Position numbers and translations under genes: made by a program
Notes under the pieces: generated by a model
What the model was told of the DNA's origin: nothing
What the model saw: the letters and a program-made list of their open reading frames with translations, nothing else
The model's database searches: none
DNA from: Vitrella brassicaformis
Lineage: Eukaryota > Sar > Vitrellaceae
DNA length: 64,000 bases
Direction of reading: 5' to 3'
Assembly (NCBI GenBank): GCA_001179505.1
Contig: CDMY01000432.1
Span: 3,990 to 67,989, forward strand
Shown here: in pieces, positions 8,746 through 19,351 of the stretch
How positions within the stretch are numbered: the stretch's first letter is position 1
Layout: the number at the start of each line of letters is the position of its first letter

Positions 8746-11093
8746 TCATGTCAGCTTGTATGCCTCTAACTCACTGACGTCAAAGTGCCATCCCTTCACT
8801 GAGACAGGCAGGAACACTCGGTCATCCTCATCGCCCCAGTAGTGGTCGCTCGGCTTGAAACTCAGCCGCTCCCACTGGCGCCACTCGTCGGGCTGGTCGT
8901 CCTCCAGGATGGTTCCCTGGCACCGTTTCATGCTCTCGTCAGCTGCCGCTGCTGGTGCGCCGATCACCTGGGCAGCCGGACGGATACCGAAGTCGAGGCA
9001 TGCCGTGTTGAGGACGGCCATCACATCAGAGTCGGGCGAAGAGTAATCGATGAGCTCGGTGACTTTCTCCTGCGCACATGGATGGAAGAGAGACCATGAT
9101 CAGGACTGCCTGGCTCTTTCTGGTGAATACCCACCTGTGTGCCCGCGATGTCCATCTTGTCCCAGCCGATGTAGCCCACGTATGGGTGGCTGTCTTTCCC
9201 CCGCAGCTTGAAGGCGAAGGACACCGTGTCGCTGCGGCTGTTGGCCGTGCCGGTGACCTCGATGGGCCCCTCGATGATGATGGCGAACAGCTCATTGCTG
9301 TCGGCCACTTTGGAGATGAGCAGCAGGGAAGAGTGGCCCTTGACGGCATCGAAGAAATCCAACCACTTCCAACCATCCACAGTCGCCCTGCCACGACACA
9401 CACACACATCAAGACACAGAGGCATGATGAGAGAGTGCCGTCATGCTCACATCTGTCTGGCCTGCCCTTCTCACTTGTATACGTAGACGACCGGCTCGCC
9501 CACACACGGGGGAATGCTGGCGGGGGCGTCCTCCTCGCCCTCACACCACTGCCGCATCTTGTGCAGGTGCTCGGTGGTCAGCAGGCCATCTGCGGGGCCC
9601 AAATAGCGATCGCTATCCAAACCGTACCTGCAGCCAGGCCAGGGGACCGCACGAGGATGCACACATGCGCAGGGCTCCATGTCGGTTTGCTTACATGTTC
9701 AACGCATTCCGGAAGGCCTTGTCATTGGTGTCGCCCCGGGAGCTCTGCACGTCCTCGGCCGTGATGTCCGTGCCCCTGACGTACGCCCGCGTGACGATGT
9801 CGGCGACGCGCCGCACGTAGTCCACCGGTACCGTCATCACAGAGGGGTCATACCTGACACACACATTCGTGGCAGGGATGGCTATGTGTGCTCTGGCCAT
9901 TGGGTTGTCATTGTGTGTACTTGATGAATCGATTTGCGAAGGTCGAGTCGTCGCCCAGTGACTTTGCCACGGCCATGGTGATGGTCACTGTCGTACCAAA
10001 CACGTCAATCGACACCAACTGAACACACATACGCACACACACACACACATGGATCCACCCACTGGCCACGAGCCCTCTCTCTATGCTGTGTTGTATAAGG
10101 TTACCGCATCGTCGGCCTGGTAGCCCGATTTGAGTAGTAGTTTGATGGCCGTGAGCCTCTGGTGCTCGCACGTCTTCTCCGCCATGGCCTTGCGAATGAT
10201 CTCGGGCAGCTGGGCCGCCACAGACTCGGGGTCGACGTCCGGCTGCTCATTCTCACCCTCACCCTGCCCGTCGTGCTGCTGCTGATGTGGGTTGTCCTGC
10301 GTGATGGGCGGGATGCAGACGTGCATCGCGCGGCGTTTTCGTGAGGGATTGGCCGTCAGGTACTCCACCCAGTAGCTGCACCAGCACCATACACACAGAT
10401 GGATGGATAACACAATGCGCCAATGGCATGCGTGTCGGTGCATACGCACCTGAATGTGGCATCGTTCTGTTTGGTGTCGGGCAGCGTGATGTCGTCCACA
10501 TCCCCAACCTCGTACAAAGCTAACTCGCCGATGAGCCTGAAGGACACACACACAGACGGTGGACAGTTGCCCTGTCCTGATTGCCGGCCGGGCTGACCAC
10601 TGGAAGGCCAGGGGGGCGAAGGGAAAGAAATAGCGCTCATTGGCGTCCTTGATCATCGCCTCGTCAAACCGCCCACCACACAGAGTGGCCAACACGCTAC
10701 CTCGCAGCACACACAGGGTGGAACGGCGCGCCTTCATGTAGACGCCGCAGACGTTGAAGTGCAGCTCCTGACGCATCAGCTGCACCTGCACCATCCACAC
10801 GCACAGATCAGGTCCCACTGCATGACATCCCTCATCCATTTCATTTGGCGCGCCTTACCGTGGGCACAATCTCTCCTGGGAGGCCTCCCAGGGCCTGCTC
10901 ACGCTGCTTGATGTCGGCCAGCGTCTGGTTGAGTGCGTCCTGGATGATCTCCATCTGCTCCTTGCCCATCTGCAGCCAGGTGCGGACGTCGTTGTCCTCA
11001 TCTAAGGCCGACGGGCACCACTTCCTCTTGCCACCACCGGCCGGTGCGGCAGCTGCTGCCGCACCGTGCGGCTGCTGCCGCACCGTCAGACAT
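8746..11093 (-). CDS. BTB (T1-like) plus TLDc-like domain protein, copy 2, start disrupted
   Basis: Nine exons at the same positions as copy 1: 11093-10859, 10785-10598, 10536-10450, 10375-10105, 10018-9921, 9853-9695, 9627-9475, 9387-9135, 9069-8746. Four exons match copy 1 in length or nearly so (188, 98, 153, 253/256 nt). The BTB block reads KARRSTLCVLRGSVLATLC and GRFDEAM; the TLDc-like block reads DGWKWLDFFDAVKGHSSLLL. The natural start ATG at 11093 (MSDGAAAA) is out of frame with the body. A 19-bp near-perfect tandem duplication at 11052-11089 causes this, and without it the CDS is 1749 nt (583 codons). As written, either an upstream start is used or the gene is broken. It is head-to-head with the PAS gene, 35 bp away. 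Confidence 0.75.
11052..11089. repeat. 19-bp tandem duplication in exon 1 of copy 2
   Basis: On the plus strand, 11052-11070 and 11071-11089 share their first 16 bases (GCTGCTGCCGCACCGT) and differ only in the last three. Nineteen bases shift the frame by one between the ATG and the conserved coding body. Confidence 0.85.
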
Positions 11094-11128
11094 TTCGTCT
11101 GAGCTAATACAAACAGCAAACTGCCAAT

Positions 11129-13910
11129 ATGCGACGAAACGAAATATGCGATGGCCGTCGGGCTCGCAGCATCCCGGCCTCCCATCCCTCCCAAAGGCCT
11201 TTCCTTCGCCAAGCAGCCCACATGGTCCTGAAGCCGACGCCGCTGCATTTGATATCCTCTTCGCGCACAGATCTCATCAGGAAGGACAGCGAGGAGCGAA
11301 GCAGGTCCCGTGACAGCAGCGAGAGCACCGCGCTCCCGCCGCACCTGTGGACCTTCCTGCTGACGCTGCCATGCACCCTGGAATCGAGATGGCGGGCTGT
11401 CGGGTTGCAATCGCAGTGGAAGTGGCTCCCCGGTGTGCGGCTGCGGTTTGCAGACGCGGCACTGGAGAGGGAGTACTGCATCAGGAAGCGGGCTGATGCG
11501 TGCGAGGCTGTCAAGACGTTGGGTGTGCTGGTGGCCGTGCTGGTGTCCATCGTGGCCTTCTCACTTATGTGCCCCCTGGGTGCGAGGGAGCGTGCGGATC
11601 TCTTCTGGCGCCGGCTGGCTGTGCCCTCTCTGTTCTCCCTGCTCGTGTTGGCGTATGCCGTCTTCCATCGGCCGCTCGTCTGGGCGTACCAGGTCTCATG
11701 CGGCAACAGCAAGGCCAGCATGCAGCCCCTCTCGCGTGCAGAGTTTTCCATCACATACGCTGTGTGCCTCGTCGTGGCGGCGGCTCTGCCGGTCCACCAG
11801 AAGCTATGGACGGCGGCAGACGCAGCCTTTGCTGGTGGCGCTGTGGAGTATCAGAGTGCGGCCATTTTGGTGCTGCTTGTGGTGATACACAGGGGCGACT
11901 CTTTCCTGGCTGGCGTGTTGGTGGTGTGCCATCTTGTGGCGTATTATGCGATGAAGATGGTGGTCACGACGGACGATGAGTCAGACACGGGCAGCTCGTG
12001 TTTTCTGCCGATGTTGGGGCTTGTTCTCATCGCCCTGTCGCGTCATGTGGAGCACGTCAGCCGAGCCTATCTCTTCTATGAAATGAAGGTGGATTGGCGG
12101 GGGGACGGATGGAGCGAATCGATTTTGCCTGGTGTTGTGTTGCGTCGGTCAGGCCAAGCATGAGAAGGACCATGGCCAGCGTGCGCTGCACATGTTTGCC
12201 AACATGGCCAACGTCGCAGCGTGGTACGCCGTGGGTGTGAGGGGGTGAGGGAGTGACGGTGCGAGGGTTGCGACGACATCCTGTATCCCTTCATCTCTCT
12301 CTCTCTCTCTCTCTCTCTTTCGTGGCATCAGGCAGTGGGACCCGGCCGACAACAATTCCTACCACACGAGCGGCCTCGAGGCCCTCACCGCGCCCCCTCC
12401 TGTGGCCGAGGAGCCATCCCCCGCCCCAGCCGACAGCGCACCGCCCCCGCCCTCATCTGTCCCCTCCCTCCTACACACTGGGGACACATCCACAGTCAAC
12501 GAGACCACCCTCAACACCCCTCGCGTGAGCGCACCGGGCAGCGAAGCAAATGCCAATGCCAATCCAAACCTGGCGGCAGCGAGCAAATCGGCCGCTGGCA
12601 GCGAGCAGGGCAGCAGGGGCATTCGCGTCTTTTTGCCCGTTATTGATAGCGACACTACGGCAGGGGACAAGCCACAGCCGCAGCATCAACAGCAGCAAGG
12701 AGAGGTCGTGTAGGACGAGCACAGTGGAGTGGTGGTGCGTGTGGCGGGGGAGGGGGAGGCTGAAGGATGCCGGGAGAGGCTGGCCGGCATGTGGACGCAG
12801 CAGTGCGTCGCTGAAGAGTAAGTGACGCCATACGGTGGGGGGCAGACGTGGCAGTTTCCGTATGTGTATACGTATTTTGTGGCTGTGCAGTCGTGTGTTG
12901 GTTGAGAATGCCATCCTCCAGTGCGCAGACAAGGGGGAACCATTCAAACTGGTGGTAAGACACACACACACACACACACACACCACACACACATGCAGCA
13001 TCACCTCCTCTGTGTGCTTCCCTCTCAGGTCCGGTACGAGCGTGCCGACGGAAGCGTGCGTTGGCTCAGATGTGCCGGGGGCAAAACGTCCTCCGAGTCG
13101 ACCGCTGTGTACGGATCTATCGAGGTGAGAAGCACCAGTCCCTCCCGACAAGTCACAACTCTCCTCACTCTCTTTCTGCATGCCCACGTGTCTGTGCAGG
13201 ACGTGACGGACCGCAAGCGCACCCAGGCGATGCTCGAGCAGCGGGTCAGCCTGTGCGAGAGGGTCGTTGACGCCACGCTGGATGCGACCATGCTCATCAA
13301 CACGTAGGACGAGGTGATCCTCGAGGCCTCGGCCATACTCAACGCATGGGCGGGACGACCACTGGAAGGTAGGTACATTTATCCTCCCTCCTGCACAGCG
13401 CCGTGTGTATAACACTGTATGTGTCGGTGGTTGGGTGTCGCGAATCAGGCATCCCTCTGCCGTTGGTGTTGGACGCCTGGGCCATCAGTCGGCTGCAAGG
13501 CGGCGCCACGCTGGTCGGATCGGACGGCTTCAGTGTCAGCATCAGCCACCCTGTCAACGGCAAGGCGGACGAACTCAAGGTCAGAGCCACACACAGGGAC
13601 AGACACACAGACACAGAGGGCATCTCTTTCTCTCTCCCTCTGTCGGTATCTGCAGGCCAATCTGGTGGTCTTTGTCGACCCAGACGACCCTGCTCGCATC
13701 TTCCTCGGCCTGAAGCACATCCGCTGTGCGCAGCCGCCTTATCGCCGTCTGAAGAAGACCCTGGGATGGAGCAGCACCGGGGAGCACACACCCAGCACCA
13801 CACGGCCGCCCACATCCACCACACCGCGCCAGAGCAGGCGGTACAGCAAGAAGTCCGGCGGTGTGCTGGGGGCTTTCTGGGCGTGCCGGTCCGTCGACGG
13901 TTTTGTGTGA
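11129..13910 (+). CDS. Multi-pass membrane PAS-domain protein with two in-frame TAG codons
   Basis: Exons are 11129-12088, 12153-12223, 12332-12817, 12891-12954, 13029-13124, 13200-13368, 13449-13579 and 13656-13910 (TGA). Every junction is GT-AG and in phase. An alternative ATG lies at 11222. Exon 1 encodes five or six hydrophobic segments (e.g. TLGVLVAVLVSIVAFSLMC, LFSLLVLAYAVF). A Pro/Ala/Gln-rich linker is followed by PAS/PAC sequence: VRYERADGSVRWLRC, then the classical PAC signature DVTDRKRTQAMLEQR, then a second PAS start (VVDATLDATMLINT). TAG codons interrupt at 12711 (after GEVV) and 13305 (after MLINT). Both are followed by GACGAG, and coding resemblance continues beyond each. PAS domains sense ligands, redox state or light. 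No kinase domain is seen. It is either a young pseudogene or a recoded gene. Confidence 0.68.
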
Positions 13911-14995
13911 CAATGTGGTGTCGCGCGTATACGTACGCCTTGGCATGAGTGTGTGTGGATGATTGATTGATTGATTGATGTTGCGTTTCTCTGAGTGCGT
14001 ATGTGCGGACCTCTGCACGTGTACTTGCTCTCGTGGAAGTTGACACGCCGGCTGTATTCTAAGTCGGCGTGTCACCCTCACCAGGAGCGGGCACACAATC
14101 AGAGGAGCCGCCAGTTAACTCGATGATTGTCGTCTTGTAAAGGGATCGAGGGTTACGTGCGTAAGGAAGGTCAAGGTACCGAATCTGACATTTGATGTCC
14201 GCTGTGAGTGGTAGCTAGGTGTCCTGTGTAGTGTGGGCAGAGACAGACAGGCAGGCAGGCTAAGGGAGTCTCCCTCCTTTAGCACGGCTAAAGCCTTTTT
14301 ATGGCTGTCGATGTCACATACATAATACATGTCACGAAACAAACAAGGCGGGGACGGCCCTTTTGGTCGATGCGTTTCCGGCTCCCAAAGATCCGCCCAT
14401 CCATGGATGGCATGGACGAACCTTTACACGTCGCTGTGCGTCTGTTTCCATGTCCCCCGTGTAGGTGCAAAGAAAGTGCAAATGCCTGTTGGTATCGATC
14501 GAGGCATATTTGTGCTGATCGATTGTTGTGTGTCCGTCCGTCTGCATGTCCATGTTTCGTATGCATGTAATGCTTAAATGCGTCTGGTGGGAGGGTGGGA
14601 GGGTGGGTGGGCGGGAGACAGGCGGGACGGCCCGTTTTGCGCCGATTTGATGTTCATGTTCGCACTAACGTTTTCGAATTTCGCCGGGCTGTCTGTGTGT
14701 GTGTGGTGTGTGTGGAATGTGAGTCATTTATTGCCTCTGGTTGGTGTACATGTCTGTCTATTCTTGCGACTATTGTCACGTAGTGAGTGCTGCCTGAGGA
14801 CAGTGAGTGCATGGAGGAGGATGGCTGGCTGCAGGGATTGATTGAGTGCTACGTGATCGAGGGCATGGGCTGTTGATCTTTTCTATATGGTGCTCTGACT
14901 GATGGAACCGCTGCGAAAGAAATTTCCGATTTATAAGTCACGACACACAATTCGCCTTCACACTATTCCTGGCACGAGCGACAAACCTCTTTGGA
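13911..14995. other. Intergenic, 1.1 kb
   Basis: No supported gene. It contains (GATT)n at 13963-13978, a perfect hairpin at 14041-14074, and G/T-rich sequence. Short ORFs are in low-complexity DNA and lack splice support. Confidence 0.6.
14041..14074. repeat. Perfect inverted repeat (10-bp arms, 14-nt loop)
   Basis: TGACACGCCG at 14041-14050 is the exact reverse complement of CGGCGTGTCA at 14065-14074. It lies 130 bp downstream of the PAS gene stop codon, so it would form a strong hairpin in an extended 3' UTR. The function is unknown. Confidence 0.8.
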
Positions 14996-17874
14996 ATGAG
15001 CGACCTCCGCAACAGCTTCGCTCAGGTAACAGGCATCATAGCCTCCTCGTTCAGTGTTGCTTGCTTGTTGCTGCTTCCCCATTCAGATGAGGCTGTCCGA
15101 GTGTGACGTGTGTGAGCTGGTTTTCGTTCAATCAGGCTCGAAGATCCCGATGCAGCCGGCGACGACCGGCGGCTGCTCGTCGCCAGGCAAAGGTTGATGA
15201 ACTTCCAGTACTTTCAGACGGTCAGCACAGCAAGGCCGTCAAATGATGCCTTCATCTCTCTGCGGTTTGTGCGACCGTCAACTTGACTGATCATTGGTTG
15301 GTCGACGTTGACACAGTTCGTTTCATGAGAGACCGACAGACTCTGCCTGCCGTTGCGCTATGAGTTAACGTATGTCACATTGTGGACGGTGTGTGTGTCT
15401 GTGTGTGTCTGTGTGATTCATTTATTCATTCAGATGCTGTCGTTCGAGTTCAGTCGCCACCAGGATGTGGAGCAGCAGCCCAATCGCATCGTCATTGTGG
15501 ATGTGGATCCGCGGCTGGCGGCCGTGGTTCTGCAGAGTGAGGCGGGGATGATCAGATCGCTCACCAAGGACAACTTCATCGACGCCCTCAAGACCTTGGA
15601 GTACTTCACCGGCGGCATCACTGAAGACACGTTGCGGCTCATCGTCACACAGGTCCGTCCGTGTGTGCGACTAACAGACAAGCGACCGTGTACGATATCC
15701 GATTCCGTGTTGTTTGCACACGTGTGTGCATGATGCAGATATTCAAGCCGAATACCTTCCTTGACGACAGTGAATGGGTGGCCGCCCTGGTCGACTCGTA
15801 CGACCAGCCGCCCATCAGCCGCCTGCTGTGTCAATTGGCCGACACCCAGCTAGGGATGGTGCGGTCGGGGGGGCTGGCCGAGAGAGTGCTGGACAGCCCG
15901 GAGCAGCTGCAGCCCGTCTACAACAGGGTGCCGGAGGACGAGGGCAGACAGGCCGCCACCGCCCTGGTCAGCCACCTGACGCAACACATCTCGCTGGTGG
16001 AACCCTCCGCTGAACGGGTGGAGACATTCCTCACCATCGCCACCAAGTCACCCACACTCCAAGATGCATTGTGTACGTGACTGAGCAGATCTTTCCCACT
16101 TGTGCACTCGTATGTGTGCCGTGCATGGAAATGCAGACAAGGTGTTTGCTGACCGCCACCACGCTCTGCACACCACCACGACGATTACGCCCTTCGACAG
16201 CGACGAACGAGCCGCCTGTGTGCCCTTCCGTGACGTCACGGCCATCCCGACCTTTCTGCGGGCTCGGCACGTCGCGTCGGGTGTGAAAGGGTGGCGGGAC
16301 CGACCTGAGGGCACGGTGTGTCGGTGCACGGACAAGAATCGGTGTCGTTGTCGCCGCACCTTGCAAAAACTGGGCGGAGCCGGCTACCCAGACAGGAAGG
16401 TGGTGGACGTCGCCAGCTGGCAAGTCCTCGCGTCTCCGGGGTTGACATCATCATCCCCCGGAGGCGCACCATGCTTCTCAATCAGCGGCGCCTTCACCGT
16501 CGAGCCTCCGAAGGGGAACCAGGCGCCCGTCACGCTCCACACAGCCGCTCGTTTCGCCTCGTCAGTCGGTCTGCATCTGTCTGGCGTGGAGAACGTCGTC
16601 GCGGTCGAGGTGGACAATCTGGCGGTCGGCAAGCTGGTGGAGAGCGGGGCGGCGGACGCAGTGCTCAAAGACGTGCGGCTCACGCTGACCGTGGCGCGAC
16701 ACCCGTATGCCACGCTTGCACTGCAGTACCTGGGCAGATGCATCAAGGATGAGAGGTGGGCGGCCGTTAACAAAATGGCAAGGTAGGTGTACCATCCATG
16801 ACCCTCACGGCCACTGAAAAGTCAGCCATGCGTTTGCTCTCTCTCTCTCTCTCTCAGGTCGGTGGGTGGTGAGGTGCAAGTGGCGATCCTCGGGCACATG
16901 TGTCACATGGCTGTGGGCACCGTCGAGCGCCCGCTCGCCCTGCTGCTGCACTGGTGCGAGGGCATGAACGACATGACGCCGGGGATGTGTCACAAGGTCG
17001 CGTCGTCACATTGCCTCACGAAGCATCCCTCGTCGACGGAGGAGGACGTCCGTGCATTCGTCAAGCATGTCATTCCCCTGATGGTCCAAGATCAGGCGCA
17101 GCAGGAGAAGGCGTATCGTGCCGTTGCGGCCAATCTGCTGCTGCCAACGGCGGCGATTCTCCGCCTGGTGACGGAGGCCAAGGTGAGCCGGTGGGTGGGC
17201 CGGTGAGGGAGGAAGGGGGGGAGAACGGGAAGTGGTGAACACGTGTGTGTGTGTGTGTGTGTGTTCAGGCCGACAGAGATCTCCTGCGATACAGCCGTCG
17301 GTCGGTGCAGCACACAGAGAGAAAGACACACGGCCGAGCAACGAGGTGTGGTTGTCCTCCCATATGTGTGTTGTTGCCCTCAGTGAGTCGGCGGCCAAGG
17401 ACGTAGAGATAGCACGGCTGAGGGCAGAGATTGCGAGGCTGAAAGCGGAGCTCGGACGGGCATCTCGCGATGGGTGAGCGATACACCAATACATCGAGTG
17501 CACGTCACCTCTGCTGGTCTTGTTCGTTCTGTTTGCAGGGTCGTCACCGAATCGTCCTCTTCAAACGCCCTAACATCCAACAGGGCGGGCGTCGATGATC
17601 GCCCAGCTCACGTCGACAGGTGAGGCAACACACGACACCACACCGGCTCTTGCCCGTGAGCCAGTCCATCCACATGATCGTCATGTGTTGTCCGTTGTCT
17701 TGTCTGTCTGTCTGCAGCGGGTCCACTGCCTCGGCGGCGCCGTCTGCCTCAGCCGAGGGGCAGGATGGTACGAAAGAAGAGAGACCGGCGGATCTCCTGT
17801 ATGTGGCGCATGTCTCATTTTTGTGCCTGTCGATCTGTCTGTGGCCCTTCTTCAGGCGGTGTTGCTTCTCCTGA
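14996..17874 (+). CDS. Unrecognised helical protein with coiled coil and CaaX-like C-terminus
   Basis: Twelve exons: 14996-15025, 15087-15109, 15136-15220, 15434-15652, 15739-16072, 16137-16782, 16858-17182, 17269-17345, 17384-17473, 17539-17619, 17718-17798, 17856-17874. They total 2010 nt (669 aa); the first two are least certain. No domain is recognised. A Cys-rich patch (CRCTDKNRCRCRR) sits near the middle. Around residue 550-580 is a heptad-like coiled coil (DVEIARLRAEIARLKAELGR), followed by a Ser/Ala-rich tail. The last exon is a 19-nt micro-exon ending in CCFS, which fits the C-a-a-X rule with X = Ser (farnesylation type). Membrane tethering is an inference from those four residues only. 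Confidence 0.65.
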
Positions 17875-19312
17875 GGTCTTCATATTCGGCCGACGCTACT
17901 GATTGGGTGATGACGGGTGGACGGATGGATGAATGGCTGATCAATTGACTGACGTCTATCGCAATCGACAGGTCATATCTTGTGTACATATAAAGAGGAT
18001 ATATGGTGGATGGATGGATGGATGGATTCACGGACTCGTGTATGCTGGTTGTACAGTCAACGCACGTGTCTAGATGGGTGGTGCGTGTGGGCGGTGAAAT
18101 GTGTCTTGTTCCTAGTCTTTCGTGGCTCATGTTCGTTCATTCATTCATTCATTTGGCGTCGGTACACATGTACACACAGCCCACCGCCATCGATACATAT
18201 CCACGTTTGTATGAAATGAGACGTAGTATGTGGTCAACCTCACGGCCTCCCTCTCTAGACACGTCATGATCACATTACACCACACCGCACCGATGGATGC
18301 AGGCAGCCATGGCCATGTATGAATGAATGAACGAACCAACCCAGCCTCGATCGATTCATCGCTCCGACTCGACTGTAGCAGCCACAAATATGGAGCAGTC
18401 ACGTCAGGTCTGGTACGGGACGCGTACATGCAATGATTGCAATGTATGTGTGTTTTCTTCGTGGAAAGGAAAACCACCCCGGCAGCTAGGGAGGGAAACA
18501 AACGATCGCTGAGCATGAGCATGTAAAGAAGCTAGCGTTATATAGAATCCCAGCAGAACCAGTGTCAAAACAGAACCCCTTCCCTCCCCTCTCTCTGAAC
18601 AGCGAATGTATCCCTCAGACAGACAGACAGACAGGCAGACAGGCAGACAGGGAGGCAGGCAGTCAGGCGGCGTGGCAACAGTCGTTGGTCAGCCCCTTAG
18701 GTGTATGAATGAGCTTGCAAACAACAGCATCAGGACAACCCCTCTCGCTCCCTCTCGCCACCCCTCTCTTGAATATATCTCTCTCTCAGTCAGACAGTCT
18801 CTCTCTCCCTCTTATGTCCCTCGTGTGTGTTGAGACGTTGATAAATAAACTAGTGTGCTGATGCAGACAGGTGCAAACAGCTGTCGGTGAATGAAAACTC
18901 GTTTTACCTTCTGTACTGAGCAGCAGGGAGGGAGGGACTTCGGTAGTTGCTGACATCCACTCGGCTGGTCGAGCCACCCAGTCAGGCGAGCCAGGCGTCT
19001 GAACGCCCTTCCTCACACACAGACACACACACATACCTACCTAGGCAGGCTGGCAGGTAGATACGGACCCAGTCATGTCACTCATCCGTCTGCTCGACCC
19101 ATGCACCCCATGTACTCGTCCACTCATCCATACAGACGGACACACACTCACTCATGCAGACATTAAGGCATACAGGCATATGGGAGGCAATACAGGCAGG
19201 TATCAAGGCAGCCAGGCAGACAGCGCGGGGAAAACATCGATCACGCGGCGCGGGCCGGTGTGGAAAACCTGCAAGGCCCCCCGAGGCAAAACCAACCGTA
19301 CCAGCCAGCCAT

Positions 19313-19351
<39 letters not shown>

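Noticed and set aside
12711-13307. TAG as a reassigned sense codon in this genome
   Set aside because: The kinesin (TAG at 31325-31327) and the S1 protein (TAG at 58695-58697) end with TAG at well-supported C-termini, so TAG is used as a stop. Local recoding or pseudogenisation remains possible.
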